Counted from the first letter of the stretch, positions 1 through 9,414 are shown. The stretch is 64,000 nt of DNA from G963666705 sp963666705 (GCA_963666705.2 CAXXKO010000025.1:248001-312000), one strand, 5' to 3'. Translations and numbers: made by a program. Notes: generated by a model not told the origin, from the sequence alone.

Positions 1-202
1 GGAAGATGGTTCCCGCCGTCACCGACTCTTGACGACCGCAAGCCGCGCATTCGAAGACGCGCGCCCGCGCCTTGTGCCGATAGCCCCGCCGGTGCCCGCA
101 GCGGGCGCACGCAAACCCAGACGGCCAGCGTCGATCCGCCAAGGCCAGGATGCACGATTCCTCGTCTCGGTAGCGCTCTTGGAACGTCAACAAGCCGCTC
201 AT
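1..202 (-). CDS. IS1595-family transposase, N-terminal part (runs off window)
   Basis: This is the 5' part of the transposase, read on the minus strand from an ATG at 202 (initial residues MSGLLTFQERY) with GGGAG just upstream. It encodes the N-terminal zinc-ribbon (two CxxC pairs, CARCG and CAACG) that precedes the DDE domain in the IS1595/ISXO2 family. It is identical to the start of the complete copy at 29013-29981. The rest lies outside the window. Confidence 0.9.
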   Translation of the reverse strand, partial: MSGLLTFQERYRDEESCILALADRRWPSGFACARCGHRRGYRHKARARVFECAACGRQESVTAGTIF

Positions 203-303
203 GCCCTGTCTCCCGACCAATCCTCAGAGGCGGGAACAGTACACCCTTAGAGCGAACATATAAAGAACACTCGGTCGCTACCTGCATTAACCGGATAGGG
301 ACG
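1..303 (-). mobile_element. IS1595-family insertion sequence, partial copy 1 (right end)
   Basis: The first 303 bases match, base for base as far as I can read, the right-hand end of the complete IS1595-family element at 29008-30082. The copy ends with the terminal inverted repeat TTAACCGGATAGGGACG (287-303). The rest lies before the window. Both copies have the same orientation. The next 8 bases, CAAGGTCG (304-311), would be this copy's target duplication if the other flank outside the window matches. The element sits inside an efflux adaptor gene. Confidence 0.93.
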
Positions 304-481
304 CAAGGTCGAGCCGCGCCGGGTGGAGCTCGGCGCGCAGGAGGGGACCGACGTCGTGGTCGAGAAGGGCCTCGCCGTCGGCGACCGGGTTATCGTAAGC
401 GGGCTGCAAAAGGTGCGGCCGGGCATGACGGTCGACCCCTACGAAGCCTCGGACCCGGCCTCCGGCCAGACGGGCGGCTGA
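304..481 (+). pseudogene. RND efflux periplasmic adaptor (membrane fusion protein), 3' fragment cut by IS1595
   Basis: The open frame read from the IS boundary to a TGA at 479-481 encodes about 58 residues (RRVELGAQEGTDVVVEKGLA, then GDRVIVSGLQKVRPGMTV). This is the typical C-terminal beta-barrel/membrane-proximal end of an AcrA-type adaptor. Its stop lies 4 bases before the start of the RND pump, so the two were one operon. The 5' part is separated from this piece by the IS1595 copy that ends at 303. The adaptor is therefore probably inactive, and pump transcription must now pass through or start within the IS. That the missing 5' half lies just upstream of the window is an inference. Confidence 0.85.
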
Positions 482-485
482 CGGC

Positions 486-3400
486 ATGATCTTCGACGTC
501 TTCATTCGCAGGCCGCGCCTGGCGATGGTGATCTCTGTCGTCATCACCCTCGCCGGGCTGATCGCCATGGTGTCGATCCCGGTCTCCCAATACCCCGATA
601 TAGCGCCGCCGACGGTGAGGGTGAGTGCCACATATTCGGGCGCCGACGCCGCCGTCGTGGAAGAGAGCATCGCCCAGCCGCTGGAAAGCGCCATCAATGG
701 CGTCAGCGACATGCGATACATGAAATCGACCTCTTCGGCCGACGGCTCCTACAGCCTCACCGTGTCGTTCGCGCTCGGCACGGACCCGGACATCGATACG
801 GTCAACATCCAGAACCGCGCCCGCCTGGCGGAAGCCAGCTTGCCCGAGGAGGTGCGCCGCGTCGGGCTCACCATCAACAAGGTCTCGACCGACCTGCTGC
901 AGGTGTTTCTCTTCTATTCGCCCGACGACCGCTACGACCAACTCTTCCTCAGCAACTACGTGACGCTCAACGTGCTGGACGAGATCAAGCGCGTCTCGGG
1001 CGTCGGCGATGCCTCGATCTTCGGCGCGCGCGACTACGCCATGCGCCTGTGGATCGATCCGGCGCGGCTGACCAATCTCGGCCTGACCGCCGGCGACGTG
1101 GTCCGCGCCATCGAATCCCAGAACCTGCAGGCCGCGGCGGGCCGCATCGGCGCGGCACCCCTCTCCGACGATCAGCGGCTGCAACTGACCGTGACGACCA
1201 AGGGCCGCCTCGCGACCGAGGAGGAGTTCCGGGACATCGTCCTGAGGGCGGAGGCCGACGGCTCCTTCGTCCGCGTGGGCGACGTCGCGCGCGTCGAGCT
1301 GGAGGCCGCCTCCTTCGACACCTCGGCGCGGTATCAGGGGAACCCGACCGCCCCCGTCGGCGTCTATCTTTCGCCGGGCGCCAACGCGGTGTCCGTCGCC
1401 CAAGCCGTCTCGGAGTGTCTCGAAGCGCTCAAGTCCAGGTTCCCGGAGGGGCTCGACCTCGCCTACATTTACAACACCGCCGAGTTCGTGAACGCCATGA
1501 TCGAGAAGGTCATCGAGACCCTGCTCGAGGCGTTCGTGCTGGTGGCGCTCGTCGTCTTCATATTCCTCGGCCGCCTGCGCCCCACCATCATCCCCCTGAT
1601 CGCCGTTCCCGTCTCAATCATCGGCACCATCGCGGTCATGCTGGCCTTTGGCTACACCGCGAACACCATCTCCATGCTGGCTCTCGTGCTGGCCATCGGC
1701 ATCGTCGTCGACGACGCGATCATCGTGGTGGAGAATGTCGAGCGCGTGATGGAGGAGGAGCCGGACCTGACACCGGCCGACGCCACGCGCAAGGCCATGT
1801 CCGAGATCGCCGGACCGGTGATCGCCATCACCCTGGTGCTGCTCTCGGTCTTCGTGCCCATCGGGTTCCTGCCCGGCTCCTCCGGTGCCCTGTTCCGGGA
1901 GTTCGCGGTGGCGATCTCCGCGGCCATGGTGATCTCCGCCATCAATGCCCTCACCCTGACCCCGGCGCTGTGCTCGATCCTGCTCAAGCCCGGCCATCCG
2001 GCCGACTTCATGCGCGCGGTCACCCGCGGCATCGACAGGGTCGGGGCGGGCTACACCTCGATCGTCAGGCGGCTCGCGCGCGTCGCCATCGTCAGCCTGG
2101 TGGTGCTCGTGGGCGTCGGGCTCGCGACCGGCTGGCTGTTTCAGCGCACGCCGGCGGGCTTCCTGCCCGACGAGGACAAGGGCTACCTGATCGTGGTCTT
2201 CAACCTGCCGGCCGGCGCATCCCTCAACCGCACCGATGCCACGGCCAAGAAGGCCGAGGCCATCATCGCCGAGGACCCGTCGATCCAGGCGGTCACGACC
2301 GTCCTCGGCTTCGACTTCCTCGGCGGCGGCGCATCGTCGAACGCGGGCGTCATGTTCGTGCGGCTCAAGCCCTATGAGGAACGCGCCACCCCCGAGCTCG
2401 GCGCCCAAGCCACCGTCGGGCGCCTGTATGGCGCCCTCTCGGTGATCCCCGACGGGGTGTTCATCCCGCTGAACCCGCCGGCGATCTCGGGGCTCGGCCA
2501 GGTCAGCGGCTTCGAGTTCGTGCTCGAGGCGCTTCAGGGGCAGACGCCGGCCGACGTCGCCGCCGCCATGCGCAGCCTCGTGGTCGGCGGCAATCAGCGG
2601 CCCGAGCTCGAGGGCGTGTTTTCCACCTTCGAAGCGGAAACACCCCAAATCCGCCTGGATATCGACCGCGACAAGCCCCAGGCGCTCGGCCTCGACATGG
2701 CCGACGTCTTCGCCGCCCTTCAGGCTACGCTCGGCGGCCTCTACGTGAACGACTTCAATCTCTTCGGGCGTACCTGGACGATCCGCCTGCAGGCCGAGCG
2801 TCAGTTCCGCGCCTCGATCGAGGACATAGACGACATCTACGTGCGCAACGCCGCCGGCGAGATGGTCCCCATGTCCACGATCGCGACCGCCAGCCTCGCG
2901 GTCGGGCCGCGGACGCTGACCCGCTACAACAACTACCGCGCGGCGTCGATCAATGGCGCCGCCGCGGCCGGCTTCGGCGCGGGCGATGCGATCGCCGCCA
3001 TGGAAGCGGCCGCGGCATCGACGCTGCCGGCGGGCTATTCCTACGAGTGGACGGGCCAGGCGTTCGAGCAGAAGGAATCGGCGGGCCAGGCGCCCATCGT
3101 CCTCGGCCTCGCCTTCGTCTTCGCCTACCTCTTCCTGGTGGCCCTCTATGAAAGCTGGAACGTGCCGATACCGGTCCTGCTATCGGTGGCCGTCGCCGCG
3201 CTGGGCGCGATCGGCGGGCTCTGGCTCTTCGGCATGAGCTTCGACCTCTATGCCCAGATCGGGCTCGTCGTGCTCATCGCCCTCGCCGCCAAGAACGCCA
3301 TCCTGATCAATGCCTTCTCGCTCGTGCGCCGGGGCCAGGGCCTGTCGATCCTCGATTCGGCGGTCGAGGGCGCGCGGATGCGCTTCCGGCCCGTGATGAT

Positions 3401-3617
3401 GACGAGCTTCGCCTTCATCTTCGGCCTCGTGCCGCTGGTGCTCGCCAAGGGCCCCGGCGCCGGCAGCATGACGGCCGTGGGCATTCCGGTCCTCGCCGGC
3501 ATGATCGCGGCGTCGGTCTTCGGGATCTTCCTGATCCCGATGCTCTACGTCGTCTTTCAGTGGATGCGGGAAAAAGCCGGCTGGCGCCCCGCGGCCGAGT
3601 CCGAGCCGGCCGCCTGA
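486..3617 (+). CDS. RND multidrug efflux transporter, AcrB/HAE1 type
   Basis: The protein has 1043 residues, the usual length for the inner-membrane pump of tripartite RND drug exporters, which exchange protons for hydrophobic substrates taken from the periplasm. It starts with the conserved cytoplasmic N-terminus (MIFDVFIRRPRLAMV), the QYPDIAPP segment and the TDPDIDTVNIQNR porter motif. The proton-relay residues are present: the Asp pair D409/D410 in the VVDDAIIVVENVE helix (TM4) and K936 in AAKNAIL (TM10). The ATG lies 4 bases after the truncated adaptor gene. With the adaptor interrupted by IS1595, the pump would need another adaptor to work. No outer-membrane channel gene follows. Confidence 0.95.
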   Translation: MIFDVFIRRPRLAMVISVVITLAGLIAMVSIPVSQYPDIAPPTVRVSATYSGADAAVVEESIAQPLESAINGVSDMRYMKSTSSADGSYSLTVSFALGTDPDIDTVNIQNRARLAEASLPEEVRRVGLTINKVSTDLLQVFLFYSPDDRYDQLFLSNYVTLNVLDEIKRVSGVGDASIFGARDYAMRLWIDPARLTNLGLTAGDVVRAIESQNLQAAAGRIGAAPLSDDQRLQLTVTTKGRLATEEEFRDIVLRAEADGSFVRVGDVARVELEAASFDTSARYQGNPTAPVGVYLSPGANAVSVAQAVSECLEALKSRFPEGLDLAYIYNTAEFVNAMIEKVIETLLEAFVLVALVVFIFLGRLRPTIIPLIAVPVSIIGTIAVMLAFGYTANTISMLALVLAIGIVVDDAIIVVENVERVMEEEPDLTPADATRKAMSEIAGPVIAITLVLLSVFVPIGFLPGSSGALFREFAVAISAAMVISAINALTLTPALCSILLKPGHPADFMRAVTRGIDRVGAGYTSIVRRLARVAIVSLVVLVGVGLATGWLFQRTPAGFLPDEDKGYLIVVFNLPAGASLNRTDATAKKAEAIIAEDPSIQAVTTVLGFDFLGGGASSNAGVMFVRLKPYEERATPELGAQATVGRLYGALSVIPDGVFIPLNPPAISGLGQVSGFEFVLEALQGQTPADVAAAMRSLVVGGNQRPELEGVFSTFEAETPQIRLDIDRDKPQALGLDMADVFAALQATLGGLYVNDFNLFGRTWTIRLQAERQFRASIEDIDDIYVRNAAGEMVPMSTIATASLAVGPRTLTRYNNYRAASINGAAAAGFGAGDAIAAMEAAAASTLPAGYSYEWTGQAFEQKESAGQAPIVLGLAFVFAYLFLVALYESWNVPIPVLLSVAVAALGAIGGLWLFGMSFDLYAQIGLVVLIALAAKNAILINAFSLVRRGQGLSILDSAVEGARMRFRPVMMTSFAFIFGLVPLVLAKGPGAGSMTAVGIPVLAGMIAASVFGIFLIPMLYVVFQWMREKAGWRPAAESEPAA

Positions 3618-3646
3618 CGCGGGCCATCGCTCCGCCGACGCCTGTC

Positions 3647-3680
3647 ATGCCGACCGGCCTCAAGGAAGACCGATCGTATG
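3647..3680 (+). repeat. REP-like hairpin repeat, copy 1
   Basis: A 34-base element whose arms, ATGCCGACCGG and CCGATCGTATG, can pair around a 12-base CT-AAG centre. Related copies lie at 6659-6692 and 19691-19722. All three sit 20-60 bases after the stop codon of a plus-strand gene, in the same orientation. This suggests a 3'-end role (mRNA stabilisation or termination) or a REP-type mobile repeat. Confidence 0.7.
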
Positions 3681-3830
3681 TTCCCTCGACATGGACAGCA
3701 GCGTCAGCCCGGCCTACGGCGATCAAGAGCGCTCAGCCTACAATGGTCACTTTTGCTCCACGTGCTACCATTCGCCGTATTGCTTCAACCAGTCCGGTGA
3801 CCTGGAGCGGCGCCTGCTCCGTCCCGCCTA
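3681..3830 (+). pseudogene. Relic of an IS1380-family transposase (internal fragment)
   Basis: About 49 codons in one frame ending with TAA at 3828-3830 (LDMDSSVSPAYGDQERSAYN, then GHFCSTCYH). They match the segment around the first catalytic Asp of the complete IS1380 transposase downstream (LDMDSSVSPTHGEQEGTAYN) with many differences. The fragment therefore comes from an older, different IS1380 copy and not from the intact one. It abuts the REP-like hairpin on the left and a perfect hairpin on the right. Confidence 0.8.
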
Positions 3831-3863
3831 AAAGGTGCCTGTAAAAGGTGTCAGGCACCTTTT
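3830..3863 (+). terminator. Perfect 12-bp hairpin, possible terminator or IS end
   Basis: AAAAGGTGCCTG (3830-3841) pairs perfectly with CAGGCACCTTTT (3852-3863) across a 10-base loop. The run of T at the end of the right arm and A at the start of the left arm would allow termination in both directions. It could equally be a REP or IS-end palindrome, since it directly follows the IS1380 relic. Confidence 0.5.
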
Positions 3864-3926
3864 AACCCCCATTTCCCAAGTGAACTCGATATTCCATGCC
3901 CCGTGATGGGAATTCTGCTATAAGAA

Positions 3927-4119
3927 TCAATATGTTGATGCATTGATGGAGCAGCAGGTATGGGACACCCGATGGGTGAATCGAAACGGGACAGTTTACG
4001 GGTCGATTTTGACCGTCGCTTGCTCAATATGTTGATGCATTGATGGAGCAGCAGGTATGGGACACCCGATGGGTGAATCGAAACGGGACAGTTTACGGGT
4101 CGATTTTGACCGTCGCTTG
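3927..4119 (+). repeat. Tandem duplication of the IS1380 transposase 5' end (2 x 97 bp)
   Basis: Bases 3927-4022 and 4024-4119 are identical 96-base copies separated by one C. Each holds the GGAGCAGCAGGT leader, the ATG and the first 21 codons of the IS1380 transposase. Reading from the first ATG (3960) runs into TGA at 4042-4044, giving a 27-residue peptide. Only the second ATG (4057) opens the complete transposase frame. The duplication therefore places a short competing upstream frame in front of the transposase. Confidence 0.9.
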
Positions 4120-5406
4120 AAGCTTGAATTCCATGGTTCCAAGATTACTTCTGACGCCGGGTTGCTCGCCTACCGGGAGCTTGACGATGCCCTCGGCCTG
4201 ACTGAGATGGCCGAGGGTGTTTTCCAGGATAGCCGTACCGGCAAGAACGGATGGCACGGCAAGACGGGTCAGTTTCGCCAGTCCGTTTTCGGGCGCCTTG
4301 GCGGCTATGACGATGTGAACGACGCCGACCGTCTGGGACGCGATCCCGCCATGCGCTGGATTGTTGGCGGCAAGGCCATCGAAAGACAGGCCGCTTCCAC
4401 CAGCCAGATGGGACGCTTCGAGACGGAGCTATTGGCCACCGACGAGAACGTTGAAGCCTTGGTCGACATGAACGGGGTGTGGATCGACAAGGTTCATGAC
4501 CGCCATCCGCCGAAGATGATCATTCTCGACATGGACAGCAGCGTCAGCCCGACCCATGGCGAACAAGAGGGAACAGCGTACAATGGTCACTTCGGCTGTA
4601 CCTGCTACCATCCGCTATTCCTGTTCAACCAGTTCGGCGACTTGGAGAGATGTTCCCTGCGCCCCGGTAATGTTCACAGTGCCGACGGATGGCGGAATGT
4701 TCTGGAGCCGGTGGTGATGCGCTATAAGGAAAGGAAGGTGCGGCTGTATTTTCGTGGCGATGCCGCCTTCGCCTCACCGGAGATATACGAATATCTCGAA
4801 GCCGAGGGATTACTCTACGTCATCCGCCTCAAAGCGAACGCGATTCTCCAGCGGAACATTGCCCATCTGCTTACGCGACCTGTCGGTCGCCCGCCCGACC
4901 ATGTTCGCCGTTTCCACGCCAGCTTCAGCTATCAGGCCGGATCGTGGAACAAGAAGCGCCGTGTCGTGGCCAAAGTGGAGTGGCACCCCGGCGAGCTGGT
5001 TCCTCGCGTCGGTTTCATCGTCACTAATCTGTCGCGCCCTACCAAGCGGGTGGTGGCGTTCTATAATCACCGTGGCACGGCGGAGCAGCACATCAAGGAA
5101 GGCAAGAACGCCATCAACTGGACCCGTCTGTCATGTCGCAAGTTCCGCAACAATGCCGTTCGGCTCCAGCTTCACGCCCTGGCCTACAATCTGGGCAACT
5201 TCATGAGGACACTGGCTTTGCCGAAGGAGGTGGAGCACTGGTCGATGACGACGTTGCGCGACAAGCTGGTGAAGATCGGGGCCAAGGTTGTCCGACATGG
5301 CCGCTACGTTACGTTCCAATTGGCTGAGGTGGCGGTGCCGAGGGACCTGTTCCGGAAAATCCTGAGCTTGATTGATGATCTGCGACGAAGACCCGCTCCG
5401 GCGTAG
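4057..5406 (+). CDS. IS1380-family transposase
   Basis: 449 residues, the normal size for the family. The DDE catalytic residues can be placed: Asp in ILDMDSS, Asp in YFRGDAAFA, and Glu in GTAEQHIKEGKNA. The start used is the second of two duplicated ATGs; the first is closed by a stop. The second in-frame ATG (MGESKRD) is an alternative start. I could not identify convincing terminal inverted repeats or a target duplication, so the outer limits of the element stay undefined. It appears intact and potentially active. Confidence 0.92.
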   Translation: MGHPMGESKRDSLRVDFDRRLKLEFHGSKITSDAGLLAYRELDDALGLTEMAEGVFQDSRTGKNGWHGKTGQFRQSVFGRLGGYDDVNDADRLGRDPAMRWIVGGKAIERQAASTSQMGRFETELLATDENVEALVDMNGVWIDKVHDRHPPKMIILDMDSSVSPTHGEQEGTAYNGHFGCTCYHPLFLFNQFGDLERCSLRPGNVHSADGWRNVLEPVVMRYKERKVRLYFRGDAAFASPEIYEYLEAEGLLYVIRLKANAILQRNIAHLLTRPVGRPPDHVRRFHASFSYQAGSWNKKRRVVAKVEWHPGELVPRVGFIVTNLSRPTKRVVAFYNHRGTAEQHIKEGKNAINWTRLSCRKFRNNAVRLQLHALAYNLGNFMRTLALPKEVEHWSMTTLRDKLVKIGAKVVRHGRYVTFQLAEVAVPRDLFRKILSLIDDLRRRPAPA

Positions 5407-5814
5407 GCCGAGGGAATCGACGGCGAGGAGAAAGCGACAGGAGAGGTGTGTCTGGATGGCGAGAAAAATGACCGAGTGGCCTTCCAAGCGCGGGCCGATT
5501 ACCAAAATCATGCCATCGGATGGCTGCATAGGGGATACAGTTCCCTTGGCGGTGGGAAAGTGGTACGATTTCCACGAATTTGGATGGTATATGGGGAATG
5601 TCGGCTCAAAATAGTTACCGGCAACGAACATATCAAGAATTCGGCCAGCAAGGCTGTAAAGCGCTGCGATTGGCGCTTTATGCCCGGGCCGATACTGGGA
5701 CGACCGCACCACCGGTGGTGGGTTTTCAATACCACCGGCAATTCGAGGGTGCCGATGAGGTCGGCATTTTCCGCAACGATGCCGCCATAATCCGCCTTTA
5801 ATGAAGGAGGAGCC
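5407..5814. other. Intergenic stretch after IS1380, no gene seen
   Basis: 408 bases that presumably contain the lost or unrecognised right end of the IS1380 element and the promoter of the SDR gene that follows. Short open frames here lack ribosome-binding sites and family resemblance. I see no RNA gene or strong hairpin. The last bases hold the AAGGAGGAG Shine-Dalgarno of the SDR gene. Confidence 0.6.
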
Positions 5815-6600
5815 ATGAGACTCGACAAGAAAGTCGCAATCATCACGGGGGCGGGGGGCGGCATGGGCGCCGTGGGGGCCAAGCTCTTTACCCGAGAAGG
5901 TGCTCGTGTCGTGGTCGCGGACATCCTGGAAGAAGAGAGCGCCGCGATCGTCGACGGTATTCGCAAGGCAGGTGGTCGAGCGATATTCGTGAGGCTCGAT
6001 GTCACGAATGAAGAAAGCTGGAAAGCCGCCATTGCCGCCACGGTGGAGCAATTCGGTGCTCTGCATATCCTGGTCAACTACGCTGGTATCATAGGACCGC
6101 TCGCCCCTGAGGAAGGGCTGAGCACCGAAGCTTGGGACCGGCTGATGGCGGTGAACACCAGGGGGATTTTCTTGGGCATCAAGCATGCCCTCCCCGAGAT
6201 GCGCAGAGCCGGCGGCGGCTCGATCGTCAACCTCTCTTCGGTCTCCGGCCTCATCGGCCAATCCAACACCCACCCTGGATACAATGCCTCGAAGGGGGCG
6301 GTGCGAATTCTGACGAAGTCGTTCGCCGTAAAGCACGCGCACGAAAACATCCGAGTCAACTCAGTGCTTCCAGGCATCATGCCGCCAATGCGCGATGAGC
6401 TGACCGTGTCAGAAGATCGTGTGCGGACGGCCGTGCCGATGCGCCGTGTCGGACGGCGCGAAGAGGTGGCCCAGGCGGTGCTGTTTCTGGCATCGGATGA
6501 TGCTTCGTATATCACTGGCACCGAACTGGTGGTCGACGGCGGGTGGTTGGCCCAGTCCGGCGGGCCACCCGCGCCCATCACCGCTTCGACGCCGCAGTGA
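5815..6600 (+). CDS. Short-chain dehydrogenase/reductase (SDR), classical type
   Basis: 261 residues. An NAD(P)-dependent alcohol/ketone oxidoreductase of the classical SDR family, soluble. Visible motifs are the TGAGGGMG cofactor loop (about residues 12-19), a variant NYAG instead of NNAG, the Ser of NLSSVSG and the YNASK catalytic Tyr-Lys, and the C-terminal ITGTELVVDGGW. An acidic residue after strand 2 (VVADI) suggests NAD preference. The ATG is preceded by a strong AAGGAGGAG. It resembles cyclopentanol dehydrogenase and 3-oxoacyl-ACP reductase relatives; the substrate cannot be told. It stands alone between IS1380 and the converging regulator gene. Confidence 0.88.
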   Translation: MRLDKKVAIITGAGGGMGAVGAKLFTREGARVVVADILEEESAAIVDGIRKAGGRAIFVRLDVTNEESWKAAIAATVEQFGALHILVNYAGIIGPLAPEEGLSTEAWDRLMAVNTRGIFLGIKHALPEMRRAGGGSIVNLSSVSGLIGQSNTHPGYNASKGAVRILTKSFAVKHAHENIRVNSVLPGIMPPMRDELTVSEDRVRTAVPMRRVGRREEVAQAVLFLASDDASYITGTELVVDGGWLAQSGGPPAPITASTPQ

Positions 6601-6658
6601 AAATGAAGCCGTAGCGGGCCGTGGCTTCTTCGTTCGCTCGAGCGCCGCCGAGGCACTT

Positions 6659-6692
6659 ATACCGACCGGCCTTAAGGGAGACCGATCGTATG
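6659..6692 (+). repeat. REP-like hairpin repeat, copy 2
   Basis: ATACCGACCGG and CCGATCGTAT can pair around CCTTAAGGGAGA. This is the same family as 3647-3680 and 19691-19722, and again lies about 60 bases after a plus-strand stop codon (SDR gene). The remainder of 6601-6898 holds no gene that I can support. Confidence 0.7.
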
Positions 6693-6898
6693 ATGCCTCA
6701 AGCGCCGGGCGGGCGCATCCGCGCCCTTGGCTTACCTCGCATAAGCTCGGGCGCGCGGTCGCGCTTGCCAGACAGCAACGAGTCAAGCTCATCGCCGTCT
6801 GGTATTAATCTCGCTCGGGCGCCCACGCGGCGCTTGCCGGATGGTGATGAGCGAGCCTCGTCGCCGGCTGGCATCAGCCCTTCGCGGGCGTATCCTCC

Positions 6899-9103
6899 CT
6901 ACGCCGGCAGCCCGGCCCGGCGGAGAAGCTCGAATTCGCGCTCGGTCGCGGCCGCATCGGCATGAGGCGGCGCTTGCGTCCAGGCGCGGGCGGAGAAGCC
7001 CGGCTCCAGCCGGATGACTTCAGCCGCCTCGATCCGCGCCTTGGCGGTCTGGCCCGATTCCGCGTAACAGGCCACGAGCTCGACCCGGAAAGACAGGGAA
7101 TCGGGACTGTCCGGGAGACGGACCTTGAGGGCCGCGATGGCTTCCCGGTAGCGCCCCGCCAGGCGATAGGCGCGGCCCAAGACCCAGCGATACCATAAGG
7201 GATACGAGGGGCGGAGGCGCATGGCCTTCTCGATCATGGCGATGGCACGCTCTTCTTCACCGTTATAGGTCAAGGTATAGGCCAGGAGCGCCGCCACGTC
7301 CGCCCCGTTGGGGCTGAGCGCCACGGCCTTCTCGCCCAGCGTGACCGCCTCCGCGTGGTCGCCGCTGACGAGCCTGATGGTGCCGAGGAGGGCGTAGGTT
7401 CGAGGCCGCCCCGGGTCGAGGGTGAGGGTCTTCTGCACCAGCTCGGCGGCACGCAGCACGGAGGCCTCGCGCGATACGCTCCAGCCGAAGCGGGCATCGA
7501 TGAGATGGGTCCAGGCCAATCCGTCCCACGCCCCCGGATAGTCGGGGTCGAGCTCGGTCGCCTGCCGGTAGAGCTCGCGGGCCTTGACGTTGTCTTCGCG
7601 CGTGAGGTGGCGCAGCAGCAGGCGCCCCTGGCCCGCGACCACCCAGGCCTCCAGGTTGCTGGTGCCGTGGACGAGGGAGACGCGCTCCTGCTCGCCCTCG
7701 GTCATCTGGACCTGGAGGGCGGTGATGATCTCCAGGGTGATCTCGTCCTGCAGGGCGAAGATGTCCTCGACCTCGCGGTCGTAACGGTCGGCCCAGAGAT
7801 GGTGGCCCTCGATGGCGTCGATGAGCTAGGCGGAGATGCGCACCTTCCCGCCCACACGCTGGACGCTCCCTTCCAGCACGTAGCGCACGCCCAGCTCCTC
7901 GGCCACCTGCTGCACCTTGACTGGGTTGCCCTTGTAGACGAGGGCGGAGTTGCGGGCGATGACGAACATGTCCGAGACGATGGAGAGCGCGGTGGTGATG
8001 CCTTCGGTGATGCCGTCGATGAAGCTGTCCTGGGCCGGATCGCCGCTCAGATTCTGGAACGGCAGCACCGCGATCGACAGCTTTTCCGGTAGAGGAAACG
8101 CCAAATCGGCCTCGCGGGCGTTCTCGATCCCGGCCTCCATCTCCGCGAGATAGTTGTCCAAGGAGAGCCCGCCGACCAGCAACAGTATGGCCCCAGCCAC
8201 GGCCGCCCAGATCGATGGCCTGCGCAGGAACGGCCGGGCCGGGGCCGCGGGCGCCTCGGCGTCGGCCGGCGCATCTCTGGAAGGCGGCCCCGCCGCTTCC
8301 GACCTTTGCGCCTCGTCCGCGGCGCCGTTCCCTTCCGCCTCGACCGCCTCGCTCGGCGCGCCCGCCGCCGCCGTTTGGTGGGTGCGGAGCTGCTCGCGGA
8401 GGCGGACGCTCTCGCCCTCGGGCTCGGCATCCAGCTCCCGGCGCAGACTCTCCTCCAGGAGCCGATATTGCCGCAGGGCGGCCGAACGCTGGCCCGTCTC
8501 GGCATAGAGCCGCATCAGGGCGCGGTGGGCCTCTTCGCGCAGGGAGTCGAGGGCGAGGAGGCGCTGGGCCGTCCCGATCGCGGCCTCGGCTTCGCCCGCC
8601 TCGGCCTGATACGCCACGATGCGGCCGAGCACGGCGGCGGCGGCATTGCGCAACCGGGTGCGCTCGCCAGGGACCCAGCCGTCGAAGCCTTCCGATCTGA
8701 CGTTCAGGCCGTCGAGCAACTCCCCGTCATGGAGCGCCGCCGCGCGCAACAGGGACTCGATCCCGTCCCCGGCCGCCAGGCGCTCGAATTCGAGAGCGTC
8801 CACCGAGAAAGCCTGGGAATCGATCCTCAGGCCATCACGCTCCGAGGCCAGCACGGCGGCGTCACCGTCGTCGAGTGCCTTGCGCAGGGTGAGCACGGCC
8901 TGGCGCAGGCTGTGCCGGGCCTGGTCCTCGTAGCGATCGCCCCACAACAGGGTGGCCAGCTTCTCGCGCGTGTGCGGCCGGTCGGCGTTGAGTGCGAGAT
9001 AGGCGAGCAGCGCCTGGGCCTTGCGGCCGGGCACGGCAAGCTCGCGCCCGTCCTCGTGGAAGAGCGCGAAGCCGCCGAAACATCGCAGTCTGAACCGTGC
9101 CAT
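6899..9103 (-). pseudogene. BTAD/SARP-type regulator with TolB-like and TPR domains, broken by an in-frame amber codon
   Basis: One long minus-strand frame of 735 codons, with a TAG at 7828-7826 as its only interruption. N-terminal part: winged-helix OmpR-like domain (ARFRLRCFGGFALFHEDG), bacterial transcriptional activator (BTAD) TPR region, a transmembrane segment (WAAVAGAILLLVGGL), and the TolB-like LSIAVLPFQNLSGDPAQDSF segment. The frame then reads VRISA, stop, LIDAIEGHHLWADRYDRE, and continues through TPRs to its natural end at 6899. Relatives usually have Gln here, so a CAG to TAG change is likely. The start chosen is ATG 9103 (MARFRLRCF); longer starts are possible. Either it is a recent nonsense pseudogene, a suppressed codon or a sequencing error. 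The first piece alone keeps the DNA-binding and membrane parts. Confidence 0.85.
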
Positions 9104-9414
9104 GGCATTCGGCCAAATTCGGGACTCGTCCGAGCACCCGCCACCCGAGGCGGCCGTTCCCCACAATCCCCCAGGGGACGAGTGGGCCGCACACCGTCCT
9201 TTTTTGACAGTCTAACCGGTATTGACGCGAATTTGACGCATTTTTCGCGCGCCATTGCTCGGATGCCGGACAGTCACCTGACACCGACGCCCCAACATCC
9301 CACCCGACGGCCGACGCATTCGGCCCAGGACGAGGCCCCGTGACGCCCGAGCCAGCGACGGCCGAGGCGCCGACGCCGCGAACGCCACGGAGCCAAGGAA
9401 GGGAGCGTTGTTCG

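Noticed and set aside
390..1403. Long minus-strand open frame inside the RND pump gene
   Set aside because: High-GC shadow frame with Arg/Gly/Asp-rich composition and no family resemblance, opposite a clear RND gene.
7826..7828. Recoding (selenocysteine or pyrrolysine) at the amber codon of the BTAD regulator
   Set aside because: The position is Gln-like in the family style and no recoding machinery or stem-loop is evident; mutation is simpler.
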